Notes under the pieces: generated by a model
Told to the model about the DNA's origin: nothing
Seen by the model: only the letters and a program-made list of their open reading frames with translations
The model's database searches: none
Source: Brevundimonas huaxiensis
GTDB lineage: Bacteria > Pseudomonadota > Alphaproteobacteria > Caulobacterales > Caulobacteraceae
DNA length: 64,000 bases
Assembly (NCBI RefSeq): GCF_014218725.1
Contig: NZ_JABBJE010000004.1
Span: 1-64,000, forward strand
Direction: 5' to 3'
Program-made: the position numbers and the translations under genes
In this document: positions 44,843 through 56,213 of the stretch, one piece after another
How positions within the stretch are numbered: position 1 is the first letter of the stretch
How the letters are laid out: every line of letters begins with the position of its first letter

Positions 44843-46041
44843 ACCGCGTTCTCTTTCGACCCGTCCGCGTCCTGATTGCCCAGGATGTCGGCCCAGAAAC
44901 GCTTCGCCTTTCCGGCAAAGCTGGAATTCCTGGGGTTCTGCCCCTCCCCGAACGACAGGGCAAGCTCTTCCAGCAACTCACGCTGGCGCGCGGTCAGATC
45001 GGTGGGCGTCTCGACGAACAGCTCGACAACCAGATCGCCGCGGTTGCGGCCGTTCAGATGAGGCATGCCCTTGCCCTTGATGCGCACGGTCTTGCCGGTC
45101 TGGGCGCCGGCCGGCACGGCGACCGAGGCCTTGCACTTGCCGTCGCAGGCCGTGGAGACCAGGCAGGGCGCGTCGATTTCGCCGCCCAGGGCCGCCACCG
45201 TCATCGGCACGGGCACGGTGACCAGCAGGTCCAGGTTGTCGCGCTCGAACAGGTCGTGCGGCGTGACCGAGATGAAGACGTACAGATCGCCGCGCGGTCC
45301 GCCGCGCTGGCCCGCATCCCCCTCGCCCGACAGACGGATGCGCGAACCGTCGTCCACGCCGGCCGGGATTTTCAGGTTCAGGGTGCGGGTTTTGCGAACC
45401 TGGCCATGCCCGTGGCAGGTGGTGCAGGGATCGGCGATCATCTGGCCCTGGCCGTGGCAGCGGGGGCAGGTGCGTTCGACCTGGAAGAAGCCGTTGGCCT
45501 GGCGCACGCGACCGGCGCCCTGGCAGGTGGTGCAGGTGACGGGCTTGGTGCCCGGCTTGGCGCCCGACCCCTCGCAGGTGTCGCAGGTCATGGTCGAGGG
45601 GATGTCGATCTCGACGTCTTCGCCCTTGTAGGCCTGCTCCAGGGTGATCTCCAGATCGTAGCGCAGGTCCGAGCCCCGGCGCGGTCCGCCCTGCTGGCCC
45701 CGGCCCTGGCGTCCGCCGAAGGCGTCGCCGAACGCATCGCCGAAGACCTGGGAGAAGATGTCGTTGATGTCCGAAAAGCCCTGGCCGCCCTGGCCGAAGG
45801 GATTGCCGCCCCCGCCGCCGTTCACGCCCGCATGGCCGTAACGATCATAGGCCGCGCGCTTGTTGTCGTCCGACAGCACCGTATAGGCCTCGGACAGTTC
45901 CTTGAACTTGGCCATCGATTCTTCCGAGCCGCCGTTGCGGTCGGGGTGGTGAACCATGGCCAGCTTGCGGTAGGCGGCTTTCAGGCCGGGGGCGTCGATC
46001 GTGCGTTCGACACCCAGAACTTCGTAATAATCACGCGCCAT
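44839..46041 (-). CDS. dnaJ: Chaperone DnaJ
   Basis: A 400-residue Hsp40. The J domain has DYYEVLGVERTI and the essential HPDRNGG (residues about 36-42); it is followed by a Gly-rich segment, then the cysteine-rich zinc domain with four CxxCxGxG-type repeats (CDTCEGSGA, CTTCQGAGR, CPRCHGQGQ, CTTCHGHGQ), and the C-terminal substrate domain. A 175-base gap and a terminator separate it from dnaK, so it has its own promoter or depends on read-through. Confidence 0.96.
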   Translation of the reverse strand: MARDYYEVLGVERTIDAPGLKAAYRKLAMVHHPDRNGGSEESMAKFKELSEAYTVLSDDNKRAAYDRYGHAGVNGGGGGNPFGQGGQGFSDINDIFSQVFGDAFGDAFGGRQGRGQQGGPRRGSDLRYDLEITLEQAYKGEDVEIDIPSTMTCDTCEGSGAKPGTKPVTCTTCQGAGRVRQANGFFQVERTCPRCHGQGQMIADPCTTCHGHGQVRKTRTLNLKIPAGVDDGSRIRLSGEGDAGQRGGPRGDLYVFISVTPHDLFERDNLDLLVTVPVPMTVAALGGEIDAPCLVSTACDGKCKASVAVPAGAQTGKTVRIKGKGMPHLNGRNRGDLVVELFVETPTDLTARQRELLEELALSFGEGQNPRNSSFAGKAKRFWADILGNQDADGSKENAV

Positions 46042-46156
46042 CGGGCGTTCGTCCTCATACTTCCCCGTTCGCTTTCGCCTCGCCTCTTATCGAGCGTTGG
46101 TCGAAATCGATGTCCCGGCTGACATGGGGTCCGGGACCAATGATGCAAGTTTCATG

Positions 46157-46190
46157 AAAAGGCCCCGCCTATCGCAAGACAAGCGGGGCC
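46157..46190 (-). terminator. Rho-independent terminator after dnaK
   Basis: On the minus strand GGCCCCGC (46183-46190) pairs with GCGGGGCC (46161-46168) around a 14-base loop, followed by four T residues (46157-46160). It ends the dnaK message before dnaJ. Confidence 0.8.
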
Positions 46191-46216
46191 GTATCATTTC
46201 AGCGACCTGTGACGGA

Positions 46217-48124
<1,908 letters not shown>

Positions 48125-48263
48125 GTGTTCTTCAGTCTCTCTGGTTCGGCGGGCGATGCGGCGGCCTTCGACGAAGCGCCGCGCGTGACCGCCCCCGGTT
48201 GGGTTGGCGTGGATCAGGCTGGATAGCCCCAAGTTTCGCGGGGTTTCTCCGAAGCTGGCCCCG

Positions 48264-48291
48264 ATATGGGAAAATCCCCCCCGCACGCAAG
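48264..48291 (-). promoter_or_regulatory. Heat-shock (sigma-32) promoter of dnaK
   Basis: On the minus strand CTTGCG (48286-48291), a 15-base spacer and CCCATAT (48264-48270) match the sigma-32 pattern (CTTGAAA and CCCCATNT). It gives a leader of about 135 bases before dnaK. A GC-rich inverted repeat (CCCC...GGGG, 48228-48244) lies within that leader. Confidence 0.7.
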
Positions 48292-48414
48292 GGCGTTATG
48301 CGATTCAACGCTTTCGAAGAACGGTGAAATTCGAAGATGCGCAGATTGCGATCATCAGGCATAAGATTTGCCATCGCGCTCTGGGGACCGCGATGAAGGA
48401 AGGGAGAGGAAACA

Positions 48415-48783
48415 ATGATCAAGACCATGCTCAAGGCGGCCGTCGCCGCGGCCGTTCTGATCGGCTCTGCGGCCGCCGCCGCGCCGCCTGCTGGGGCGCC
48501 GGTCATCCAGTCGCGTGACGGCTATGATCGGCACGTCACCATCAAGAACCGCACCGGCTGGACCATGCTGCGCTTCTACGCGTCGGATTCACGCAGCGAC
48601 GACTGGGAAGAGGACATCCTGGGCTCGGACGTTCTGGAAAGCGGGCAGGATGTGCGCATCAACATCGATGACGGCTCGGGCGCCTGCATCTATGACTTCA
48701 AGGCCGAGTTCACCAACGGTCAGGAGCTGACGCGGTCGCGCATCAATGTCTGTGAGGTCAGCGAATACACCTACACCCGTTGA
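48415..48783 (+). CDS. Small secreted protein of unknown function
   Basis: A 122-residue protein with a signal peptide (about residues 1-22, ending SAAAA). The mature part, NRTGWTMLRFYASDSRSDDW through EEDILGSDVLESGQDVRI and DDGSGACIYDFKAEFTNGQE, resembles a family of small alphaproteobacterial secreted proteins that I know only as hypothetical; two Cys (GACIYD and INVCEV) may pair. GGAGAGG precedes the ATG at 48415. It is divergent from dnaK. Confidence 0.82.
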   Translation: MIKTMLKAAVAAAVLIGSAAAAAPPAGAPVIQSRDGYDRHVTIKNRTGWTMLRFYASDSRSDDWEEDILGSDVLESGQDVRINIDDGSGACIYDFKAEFTNGQELTRSRINVCEVSEYTYTR

Positions 48784-49384
48784 GGTGAAGACCGCCGTCG
48801 AGGGCTTCCGGCTCTGGCCGGGGGCGCTCGATGCCGCGGCGCAGGCTGATCTGGTCGCCGAGGTGTTCGCCCGGCTTGATGACGCGCCGCTGTATCGGCC
48901 GACCACGCCGGGCGGGCGGCCTTTTTCGGTTCAGATGACCAACTTCGGTCCGCTGGGCTGGGTCTCCGACCGGGGCGGCTATCGCTATCAGTCGACCCAT
49001 CCCGAGACCGGGCGACCCTGGCCGGCGATCCCGACTGTGCTGCTCGATCTGTGGCACGCCACGGTCGGCTGGCCCACGCCGCCGGACGCCTGTCTGGTCA
49101 ATCTGTATCGCGATGCGGCGAAGATGGGCCTGCACCAGGACAAGGATGAGGCCGATCTCGGCGCGCCCGTCCTGTCGGTGTCGCTAGGGGACACGGCGAC
49201 GTTCCGCATCGGCGCGGCGGAGGGCGGACGCACCACGACGTTGAGGCTGGACAGCGGCGACGTCTGCGCCCTGACCGGACCCGCCCGCCTTGCCCGTCAT
49301 GGCGTCGACCGCGTTCTGGCCGGATCGTCGCGCCTGATCCCCGGCGGCGGCCGGCTGAACCTGACGCTGCGCTGCGCCGGTTGA
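48746..49384 (+). CDS. alkB: Alpha-ketoglutarate-dependent dioxygenase AlkB
   Basis: A 212-residue Fe(II)/2-oxoglutarate dioxygenase that repairs alkylated bases. The iron ligands are in LHQDKDEAD (His, Asp) and ARHGVDRV (His), and the 2-oxoglutarate Arg is in GRLNLTLR. The start is unsettled: ATG 48746 overlaps the upstream gene by 38 bases, while a GTG at 48785 lies just after its stop but has no ribosome site; the longer form is given. Confidence 0.9.
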   Translation: MSVRSANTPTPVEVKTAVEGFRLWPGALDAAAQADLVAEVFARLDDAPLYRPTTPGGRPFSVQMTNFGPLGWVSDRGGYRYQSTHPETGRPWPAIPTVLLDLWHATVGWPTPPDACLVNLYRDAAKMGLHQDKDEADLGAPVLSVSLGDTATFRIGAAEGGRTTTLRLDSGDVCALTGPARLARHGVDRVLAGSSRLIPGGGRLNLTLRCAG

Positions 49385-49427
49385 GCACCGGATTTTTGGA
49401 CTGGCTTTCGCCGGCAAGCTGCGGCGT

Positions 49428-50186
49428 ATGTCGAAGATGGATGATCTGAAGCGCCGTTGGGCCCGGCTTGAGCCCCATGTCACCGTCGTGGGCTCGGACG
49501 ACGATCGGCCCCGTCCTGCCGTGCTGATGTTCCATGGCTGCGGGGGTCTGCGTGATCATCTGCCCCGCTATGCCGAGGTCGCCAAGGCGGCGGGCTGGCG
49601 CGCCTTCATCGTCGATTCCTATGGCCCTCGCGGATGGGGCCGGGTCTTCACCTTGGCGGCGGTCTGCACGGGTCTGTCGTTCCGGGGCTATGAGCGGGTG
49701 GGCGACGTGCTGGCGGCGATCCAGGGCGTTTCGGCCCGCCCCGATGTCGATGCGACGAAGCTGGCCCTGGCCGGCTGGAGCCACGGCGGCTGGTCGATCA
49801 TGGAGATGATGAGCGGCGCGCCGACGCCCGGCGCCTTTGGCGTGACCGATCCCGCCGAGGCCGATCTGTCCGGTGTCAAGGCGGTGTGGCTGGCCTATCC
49901 CTACATCGGACCGTTCGCCTTCAACCGGCTGAAGCCCTGGCGGCATTGCCCGCGCGTCCTGGCCGTCACCTGCAAGCGCGACCACCTGACGACCGTTCGC
50001 AACGCCGAGCAGGTCAACGCCATGATCCGCAACTGCGGCTCCCAGGTCGAAAGCTGGATCGCCGGGGGAACCCACGCCTTCGACGAACCGACCAACAACG
50101 GCCCCATGCGCCACGATCCGGAACTGACGACCGAAGCCCTGCGCCGTTTCGGCGCCTTCCTGACCGACGCCGTCCCACACGGCTGA
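49428..50186 (+). CDS. Dienelactone hydrolase-like alpha/beta hydrolase
   Basis: A 252-residue alpha/beta hydrolase. The N-terminal oxyanion part is LMFHGCGGLRDHLPRYA, the nucleophile elbow GWSHGGWS (Ser), the acid is expected in TCKRDHLTTV (Asp), and the His is in GTHAFDEPT. The substrate is unknown; relatives are often called dienelactone hydrolases. It follows alkB by 43 bases in the same direction and is convergent with osmC. Confidence 0.88.
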   Translation: MSKMDDLKRRWARLEPHVTVVGSDDDRPRPAVLMFHGCGGLRDHLPRYAEVAKAAGWRAFIVDSYGPRGWGRVFTLAAVCTGLSFRGYERVGDVLAAIQGVSARPDVDATKLALAGWSHGGWSIMEMMSGAPTPGAFGVTDPAEADLSGVKAVWLAYPYIGPFAFNRLKPWRHCPRVLAVTCKRDHLTTVRNAEQVNAMIRNCGSQVESWIAGGTHAFDEPTNNGPMRHDPELTTEALRRFGAFLTDAVPHG

Positions 50187-50191
50187 GCCGC

Positions 50192-50656
50192 CTAGCCGAC
50201 CGTCGCCTCGACCGTGATCGTCGCGCGGACCGAATGGGCCATTTCGCAATGGTCGTGCGCCTGGTGATGCAGGGCGTCGATCTCGGCCTGATCGGGCTCG
50301 CGGCCGGTGAAGCTGGTGAAGGGGCGCAGCGTTACCTCGGCGAGGTAACGTTTGCCGTTTGGGTCCTTGTCCATCTTCCCTGAGGCCTCGTCGACATAGG
50401 TGTCAACCACCAGACCGGCGTTGGCGGCGAAGGCCAGGAACCACAGCATGTGACAGCTGGACAGGGAGGCGATCATCGCCTCCTCCGGATCGACGCCGGC
50501 CGGATCGGACATCGGCATAGGCACGCTGGAGGGCGCCGAAGACCCCGGCACCACCGCCCCGCCATCGAAGCTCCAGGAATGGGCGCGGCTGTAGCCTTTG
50601 TCCAAAAAGGGCTGGTCGCCGCGGGTCCAGACGACCTTGGCCTCGTAGACGCCCAT
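50192..50656 (-). CDS. OsmC-family peroxidase-like protein
   Basis: A 154-residue protein of the OsmC/Ohr superfamily, which reduces organic hydroperoxides with two Cys. Cys68 is in ASLSSCHMLWFLAFA and Cys137 in AHDHCEMAHSV, the two expected positions. It starts at ATG 50656 with a one-base overlap with the trpS stop, so it is co-transcribed with trpS. Confidence 0.9.
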   Translation of the reverse strand: MGVYEAKVVWTRGDQPFLDKGYSRAHSWSFDGGAVVPGSSAPSSVPMPMSDPAGVDPEEAMIASLSSCHMLWFLAFAANAGLVVDTYVDEASGKMDKDPNGKRYLAEVTLRPFTSFTGREPDQAEIDALHHQAHDHCEMAHSVRATITVEATVG

Positions 50657-51699
50657 TACACCCTCCAGAAGCCGACGATCTTCTTGACCTCGTCCACCAC
50701 AGGATCGGCGACCTCGGCGGCGCGCTCGGCCCCGCCCTTCAGCACGCGGTCGATTTCGGCCGGGTCGTCCATCAGGCGGCGCATCTCGGCCGTCACGGGC
50801 GCCAGGGACGACACCGCCAGGTCCGCCAGCGCCGGCTTGAAGGCGCCGAAACCCTGACCGCCGAACTGCGCGATCACCTGTTCGCGGGTCAGGCCCGCCA
50901 GCGCCGCATAGATGGCGACCAGATTCTTGGCCTCGGGCCGTTCGTTCAGGCCGTCCAGGGTTTCCGGCAAAGGCTCGGGGTCGGTCTTGGCCTTCTTGAT
51001 CTTGGAGGCGATCGTGTCGGCGTCGTCGGTCAGATTGATGCGGCTGTTGTCGGACGGGTCCGACTTGGACATCTTGGCCGCTCCGTCCCGCAGGGACATG
51101 ACGCGGGTCGCCGGCCCCTGGATGATCGGCTCGGGCACGGGGAAGAAGCCGGAAACGCCGAAGTCGTTGTTGAACTTCGCGGCGATGTCGCGGGTCAGCT
51201 CCAGATGCTGCTTCTGGTCCTCGCCCACCGGCACTTCGGTGGCCTTGTACAGCAGGATGTCGGCCGCCTGGAGCACGGGATAGGTGTAGAGACCGACCGA
51301 GGAGCGTTCCTTGTGCTTGCCCGACTTCTCCTTGAACTGGGTCATCCGGTCGAGCCAGCCGAGGCGGGCGACGCAGTTGAAAATCCAGGCCAGTTCCGCA
51401 TGGGCGCGCACGGCCGACTGCGGGAAGATGATCGCCTTTTCCGGATCCAGGCCCGAGGCCAGATAGGCGGCGGCGATCTCGCGCGTCTGGGCCGTCAGTT
51501 TGGCCGGATCCTGCCACACGGTGATGGCGTGCATGTCGGCGACGAAGACATAGACCGGCGCGCCCTGGTCCTGCAGCTCCACGAACCGCTTCAGGGCGCC
51601 GAGGTAGTTGCCCAGGTGCAGCGCGCCTGAGGCCTGGATGCCGGACAGGATGCGGCGCGGGCCGTCATAAGTCGCAACGGCGGGGGTCTGGTCGGTCAT
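50656..51699 (-). CDS. trpS: Tryptophanyl-tRNA synthetase
   Basis: A 347-residue class I synthetase. The HIGH-type motif is [13 protein letters not shown] (residues about 20-32), and KMSKS is [13 protein letters not shown]. Length is normal. The ATG at 51699 is the family start; the open frame upstream lacks a supported start. It is followed by osmC in a one-base overlap and preceded at some distance by murJ in the same direction. Confidence 0.96.
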   Translation of the reverse strand: MTDQTPAVATYDGPRRILSGIQASGALHLGNYLGALKRFVELQDQGAPVYVFVADMHAITVWQDPAKLTAQTREIAAAYLASGLDPEKAIIFPQSAVRAHAELAWIFNCVARLGWLDRMTQFKEKSGKHKERSSVGLYTYPVLQAADILLYKATEVPVGEDQKQHLELTRDIAAKFNNDFGVSGFFPVPEPIIQGPATRVMSLRDGAAKMSKSDPSDNSRINLTDDADTIASKIKKAKTDPEPLPETLDGLNERPEAKNLVAIYAALAGLTREQVIAQFGGQGFGAFKPALADLAVSSLAPVTAEMRRLMDDPAEIDRVLKGGAERAAEVADPVVDEVKKIVGFWRV

Positions 51700-51824
51700 G
51701 GGATCGGGTCTCGGAAGGTCGAAAGGCAGGCGTGGCGGGGCAGGCGGCGGTTCAGCCGCGCCATCGCAGGTCATGGATCAGGCCCGAGGTCGTCATGGTC
51801 TCGCGCTTATCGGTTCGCCGCCTG

Positions 51825-53420
51825 TCAGTCCAGACCAGAGACCGCGCCGCCGCCGGGCTCGCGCTTCAGCGTGGCCTTCAGTTCCGAGAGCGTGACGGCC
51901 CGGAACGCCAGCAGGCAGAAGCCGTAAAGCCCGGCCCCGGCGCCGCTGACCACCAGGACAGCGATTTCCTTGGCCAAAAACAGTCGGCTAAGCTGCGGAT
52001 AGAAGACGTCGGCGGCGAACAGCAGGGCGGCCATCATGGCGCTGGCGGCGATCACGCGGGCGATGCGCGACAGGAAGGCCGGCGACGGCCGCCAGCTGTT
52101 CTCGCGGATCAGGACGCCGCCCAACAGAGCCACATTGACCCAGGCCGAGGTGCTGGTGGCGATGGCCAGGCCCAGCACCCCGTCCCAGCCCTGACGGCGG
52201 AACCAAAAGAACAGGGCCGAGCCCAGGATGACGGTGATGACCACGCTGGTGACGGCGAAGATCATCGGACGGCGCGTGTCCTGGCGCGCGAAAAAGGGCG
52301 GGGTCAGAACCTTGGCCAGGACGAAGGCCGGCACGCCCCAGGCGAACTGACGCAAAACGTCGGCGGTGCGGGCGGCGTCGGCCGAGGTGAAGGCGCCGCG
52401 CGTCACGGTCGCGTCGATGATGAAGAAGGGAATGACGAACAGGGCAACCGCCGCCGGCAGGGTGAAGGCCATAGCCAGGTTGATGCCGTCGTCGAGCGTC
52501 TTCTGCCCGCCCTCGTGATCGCCATCGACGAAGGCCTTGGTCAGGCGCGGCACCAGGGCCAGGCCGATGGCGACCCCCACCAGGCCCAGCGGCAGTTGAT
52601 AAAGGCGATCGGCGTTATACAGCACCGAACGCGCGCCCTCGTCCGACCCGGTCAGGAACTGCGACACCAGCGAGTTGATCTGCAGCGCCCCGCCCGCCAG
52701 GGCGCCGGGCACGGCGAGCGCCAGGGTGTGACGCACGTTCGGCGTGATGCGCGGCAGGCCGATCTTCAGCCGAACGCCCAGACGCCGCACGCCCCACCAC
52801 AAGAGACCGGCCTGGATCAGGCCCGACATCGTCACCGCCGCCGTCACCATCAGCAGCACCGTCTCCTGCGGGATCGGAAGGATCAGCGGCGGCATCAGGG
52901 CGGCCAGGGTGCACAGGTTCAGAAACACCGGAACCGCCGCCGACAGGGCGAACCGACCACCCGTGTTAAGCACGCCCGACAGCAGCGAGGCCACGGTCAT
53001 ACAGGCCAGATAGGGCATGGCCAGCTGGGTCGCGATCACGGCCGCGCGCAGCACCATCGGCTGGTCGCGATAGGCCGACAGCAGCCAAGGCATGATCCAG
53101 GGCATCACGACCTGCAGCAGGATGCAGAAGCCGGCGACGACCGCGAGCATGAAGCTGAGCGCCTCGGACGCCGTGACGGCGGCGGCTTCCTCGCCCTCGC
53201 GCGCCCGAACTCCGCCATAGACCGGCACGAAGGCCTGGGCGAAGGCGCCCTCGGCGAACAGGCGGCGGAACATGTTGGGCAGCATCAACGCCGTGGTGAA
53301 GGCGTCCATCATCGGTCCCTGGCCGAAGCGCGCCGCCAGCGCCATGTCGCGCACGAAGCCGAGAATTCGACTGCCCAGCGTCAGGGTCGACTGCACCAGG
53401 GTGTTTCGGGCGAGGCTCAT
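51825..53420 (-). CDS. murJ: Lipid II flippase MurJ
   Basis: A 531-residue MOP-superfamily transporter with about 14 membrane helices that moves lipid II across the inner membrane. The N terminus ARNTLVQSTLTLGSRILGFV and the downstream LFAEGAFAQAFVPVY are the family signature, and VLTPPFFARQDTRRPM sits in the middle loop. It follows glnD by 36 bases in the same direction, a conserved glnD-murJ-trpS order in alphaproteobacteria by recollection. Confidence 0.95.
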   Translation of the reverse strand: MSLARNTLVQSTLTLGSRILGFVRDMALAARFGQGPMMDAFTTALMLPNMFRRLFAEGAFAQAFVPVYGGVRAREGEEAAAVTASEALSFMLAVVAGFCILLQVVMPWIMPWLLSAYRDQPMVLRAAVIATQLAMPYLACMTVASLLSGVLNTGGRFALSAAVPVFLNLCTLAALMPPLILPIPQETVLLMVTAAVTMSGLIQAGLLWWGVRRLGVRLKIGLPRITPNVRHTLALAVPGALAGGALQINSLVSQFLTGSDEGARSVLYNADRLYQLPLGLVGVAIGLALVPRLTKAFVDGDHEGGQKTLDDGINLAMAFTLPAAVALFVIPFFIIDATVTRGAFTSADAARTADVLRQFAWGVPAFVLAKVLTPPFFARQDTRRPMIFAVTSVVITVILGSALFFWFRRQGWDGVLGLAIATSTSAWVNVALLGGVLIRENSWRPSPAFLSRIARVIAASAMMAALLFAADVFYPQLSRLFLAKEIAVLVVSGAGAGLYGFCLLAFRAVTLSELKATLKREPGGGAVSGLD

Positions 53421-53456
53421 GCGGACATTCGACAGGGCGCGGAGGAAGGTTGTCGC

Positions 53457-56162
53457 TTAGCGCGCTTGTTCGCCGGGCGATACGGGCTTTGCGCGCGGGC
53501 TGCGGCGGCCCAGGTCGGAGACGTCGCGCGCACTGGCGCGAGCCGAGGCGACCTTGCGTCCGGCGGGCGCGGGCGCGCGACTGTCCAGCACGGCCTCGAG
53601 CGCAGTGCGCAGTTCGGTGATCCGCTGTTCCGAGGTGATCTTTCGTCCCTTGCGATCCACGACGTAGAAACTGTCCACTGCCCGCTCGCCATAGCTGGCG
53701 ACGTGGGCGGAGCGGATGCTCAGGCCTTCGTCGTTGAACACACGCGACAGGTCCGCCAGCAGCCCCGGTCGGTCGGCGCAGGACACCTCGACCACGGTGG
53801 CGACCTCGCTGGCGTGATGATCGACCATGACCACGGGCCGGACCTCGAAGGCCGCCTTGCGCGCATTGCCGGCCGGATCGGGCGCCTGGCCGATGCGGCC
53901 CTCGCCCCGCGCAGCCTTTTCCAGCGCTTCGACCAGGGCCTTCAGTCGGCGCGGTTCGGCCTGGCCGTAGGGCAGGCCCGCACCGTCCTGAACGCGAAAC
54001 ACGTCCAGGACGACGCCGTCCTCGGTCGCTACCCGCGCGTCGGTCACGTCGGCCCCTAGCGCGGCCATCGTCTGGGCTAGGTCGGCGAACAGACCCGGTC
54101 GGTCGGCGGCGGCGATGGAGATTTCGGTGGTCTGGACCGTCAGCCCCTGCACCGGCGCGGTGGGAGCGCTCTCGGCGGCCGCGCCTGTTTCGCGCGCCCG
54201 CTGGACCAGGGCCGGATGCGCCGCCAGCGGATCCTCGCGCGCCACGTCCTCGCCGCGGAACAGGGCGGCGACCTGGTTGTAGAGGGTGCGCATCAGCTGA
54301 CCCTTCCAGCCGTTCCACACCCCCGGCCCCACGGCCCGGATATCGGCGACGGTCAGGACCAGCAGCATCCGCAGCCGCTCGGGATCGCCGACCAGTTCGG
54401 CGAAGGCGCGGATCGTCGCCGGGTCCGACAAGTCGCGCTTCTGGGCATAGTCCGACAGCGCCAGATGGCTGCGCACCAGCCAGACGACCAGTTCGATCCG
54501 GCGCGGATCGACGCCCAGCCGCTCGCAGGCCCGACGCGCGGCGATGGCCCCGTCCTCCAGCTGCCCCCGCTCGCCGCCCTTGCCCACGTCATGCAACAGC
54601 ATGCCCAGCATCAGGGCTTCCATGTCCGAGATCAGATGCACGATCTCGCTGGCCATCGGGTGGTCGGTCTTCAGCTTGCCACGCGCGATGTCGTTGATGA
54701 TCCCGATGGCCTGAAGCGTGTGCTCGTCGACCGTATAGGCGTGGTACATGTTGAACTGGGTCTGGCCGACGATGCGCCCCCATTCGGGCAGGAACCGGCC
54801 CAGCAGGCCCGTCTCGTTCATGATGGTCAGGACGCGATAGGGCCGCTGCCCATGCGCCAGAATGTCCAGAAACGCCCGCGTCGCCGCCGGATCGCGCCTC
54901 AGCCGGGGCGTCACCAGCGACAGCGACCGCGTCACCGCCGAAAAGGCGTCCGGGTGCAGGTCCAGGTCATGTTTGTCGGCGCAGACGAACAGGGTCAGCA
55001 GCTTGACCGGATCGGCGGCGAACACCTCCGGCCCCTCGACCGACAGACGGCCCTGATCGATCCAGAACCCCTCGACCTCCAGCTTGCGGCGGGGGGCGGG
55101 CCGAAACGGCGCCATCAGACGCGACAGGCCGTGCGCCGTCTTCTGGTGCCGCGCCTCCAGCTTGGCCGACATGGCGCGGGTCAGGGCGCCGACGTCGCGG
55201 GCCACCAGAAAGTATCGCCGCATGAACCGCTCGACCGCCGGTTCGTCGCCACGCCCGCGCCAGCCCATGCGCCGGGCCACCTCGGGCTGCATGTCGAACG
55301 TCAGCTTCTCTTCGGCCCGGCCCGCGATCAGATGCAGATGGATGCGGACCCGCCACAGGAAGTCGAACGCCTCGTCCGACGTCCGTCGCTCGCGCGGGGT
55401 GAACAGTTCGTCCATCACCGTGGCGCCCAGCCGGCTTTCGGGCGCCAGGGATCGGGCGATCCAGTACAGGGTGTTCAGGTCGCGCAAGCCCCCCTTGCCG
55501 TCCTTGACGTTGGGTTCGACCTTGTAGCGGGTCGAGCCGGCCTTCTCGTGCCGCGCGGCCCGCTCCTCCAGCTTGGCGGCGATGAAGGGGCGCGGATCGG
55601 ATTTCGACACCATGTCGCGAAACCGGCCGATCATCAGCTGGGCCAGCGCCTCGTCCCCCGCCAGCGGACGCGCCTCCAGCAGGGTCGTCCGCACCGTCAT
55701 GTCGGTGCGCGACAGGCTCAGACACTCCTCGACCGAGCGCACCGCCGATCCGACCTTGGCCCCCAGGTCCCACAGCACATAGAGGACGAACTGGATCACC
55801 TGCTCGCCGCGCGGCGTCGCCTTGGACGATCTCAAAAACAGCAGGTCCAGATCGGAATGGGGCGCCAGCACGCCCCGGCCGTACCCCCCGACCGCGACCA
55901 GGGCCAGCCGTTCGGCCTCGACCGGCGATGTCGGCCACAGCGTCTGGGTCGCCACCCGCCACAGGCCGGCCAGCATCTCGTCGGCGGCGGCGGCGTACAG
56001 ACGCGCCACGTCGCGGCCCTTCATGCCGCCATCCAGCTTGCGCTCGGCCCGCGCGCGGGCGGCGTCATAGGTCTCGCGCAAAACGACAGAGACCGCCGCG
56101 CGCGGGTCTTCCGCGCGGGCGGCCTCGTCAAGGCGATCATCCAGACTGGGCGAGGCGTTCAT
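53457..56162 (-). CDS. glnD: Bifunctional [protein-PII] uridylyltransferase/removing enzyme
   Basis: A 901-residue nitrogen-sensing enzyme that adds or removes UMP on PII. The nucleotidyltransferase motif is VGGYGRGVLAPHSDLDLLFL (about 91-110), the HD domain has LLHDVGKGGERGQ (about 520-535), and two C-terminal ACT domains begin around EISIAAADRPGLFADLAQTM (about 690) and VSCADRPGLLADLSRVFNDE (about 800). With ntrZ in the window, it belongs to the nitrogen-response network. Confidence 0.96.
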   Translation of the reverse strand: MNASPSLDDRLDEAARAEDPRAAVSVVLRETYDAARARAERKLDGGMKGRDVARLYAAAADEMLAGLWRVATQTLWPTSPVEAERLALVAVGGYGRGVLAPHSDLDLLFLRSSKATPRGEQVIQFVLYVLWDLGAKVGSAVRSVEECLSLSRTDMTVRTTLLEARPLAGDEALAQLMIGRFRDMVSKSDPRPFIAAKLEERAARHEKAGSTRYKVEPNVKDGKGGLRDLNTLYWIARSLAPESRLGATVMDELFTPRERRTSDEAFDFLWRVRIHLHLIAGRAEEKLTFDMQPEVARRMGWRGRGDEPAVERFMRRYFLVARDVGALTRAMSAKLEARHQKTAHGLSRLMAPFRPAPRRKLEVEGFWIDQGRLSVEGPEVFAADPVKLLTLFVCADKHDLDLHPDAFSAVTRSLSLVTPRLRRDPAATRAFLDILAHGQRPYRVLTIMNETGLLGRFLPEWGRIVGQTQFNMYHAYTVDEHTLQAIGIINDIARGKLKTDHPMASEIVHLISDMEALMLGMLLHDVGKGGERGQLEDGAIAARRACERLGVDPRRIELVVWLVRSHLALSDYAQKRDLSDPATIRAFAELVGDPERLRMLLVLTVADIRAVGPGVWNGWKGQLMRTLYNQVAALFRGEDVAREDPLAAHPALVQRARETGAAAESAPTAPVQGLTVQTTEISIAAADRPGLFADLAQTMAALGADVTDARVATEDGVVLDVFRVQDGAGLPYGQAEPRRLKALVEALEKAARGEGRIGQAPDPAGNARKAAFEVRPVVMVDHHASEVATVVEVSCADRPGLLADLSRVFNDEGLSIRSAHVASYGERAVDSFYVVDRKGRKITSEQRITELRTALEAVLDSRAPAPAGRKVASARASARDVSDLGRRSPRAKPVSPGEQAR

Positions 56163-56213
56163 GTCAGCCGTCTATAGGCCCCATCCCACCCCGCGTCAGT
56201 CAGGGATTGCGGA

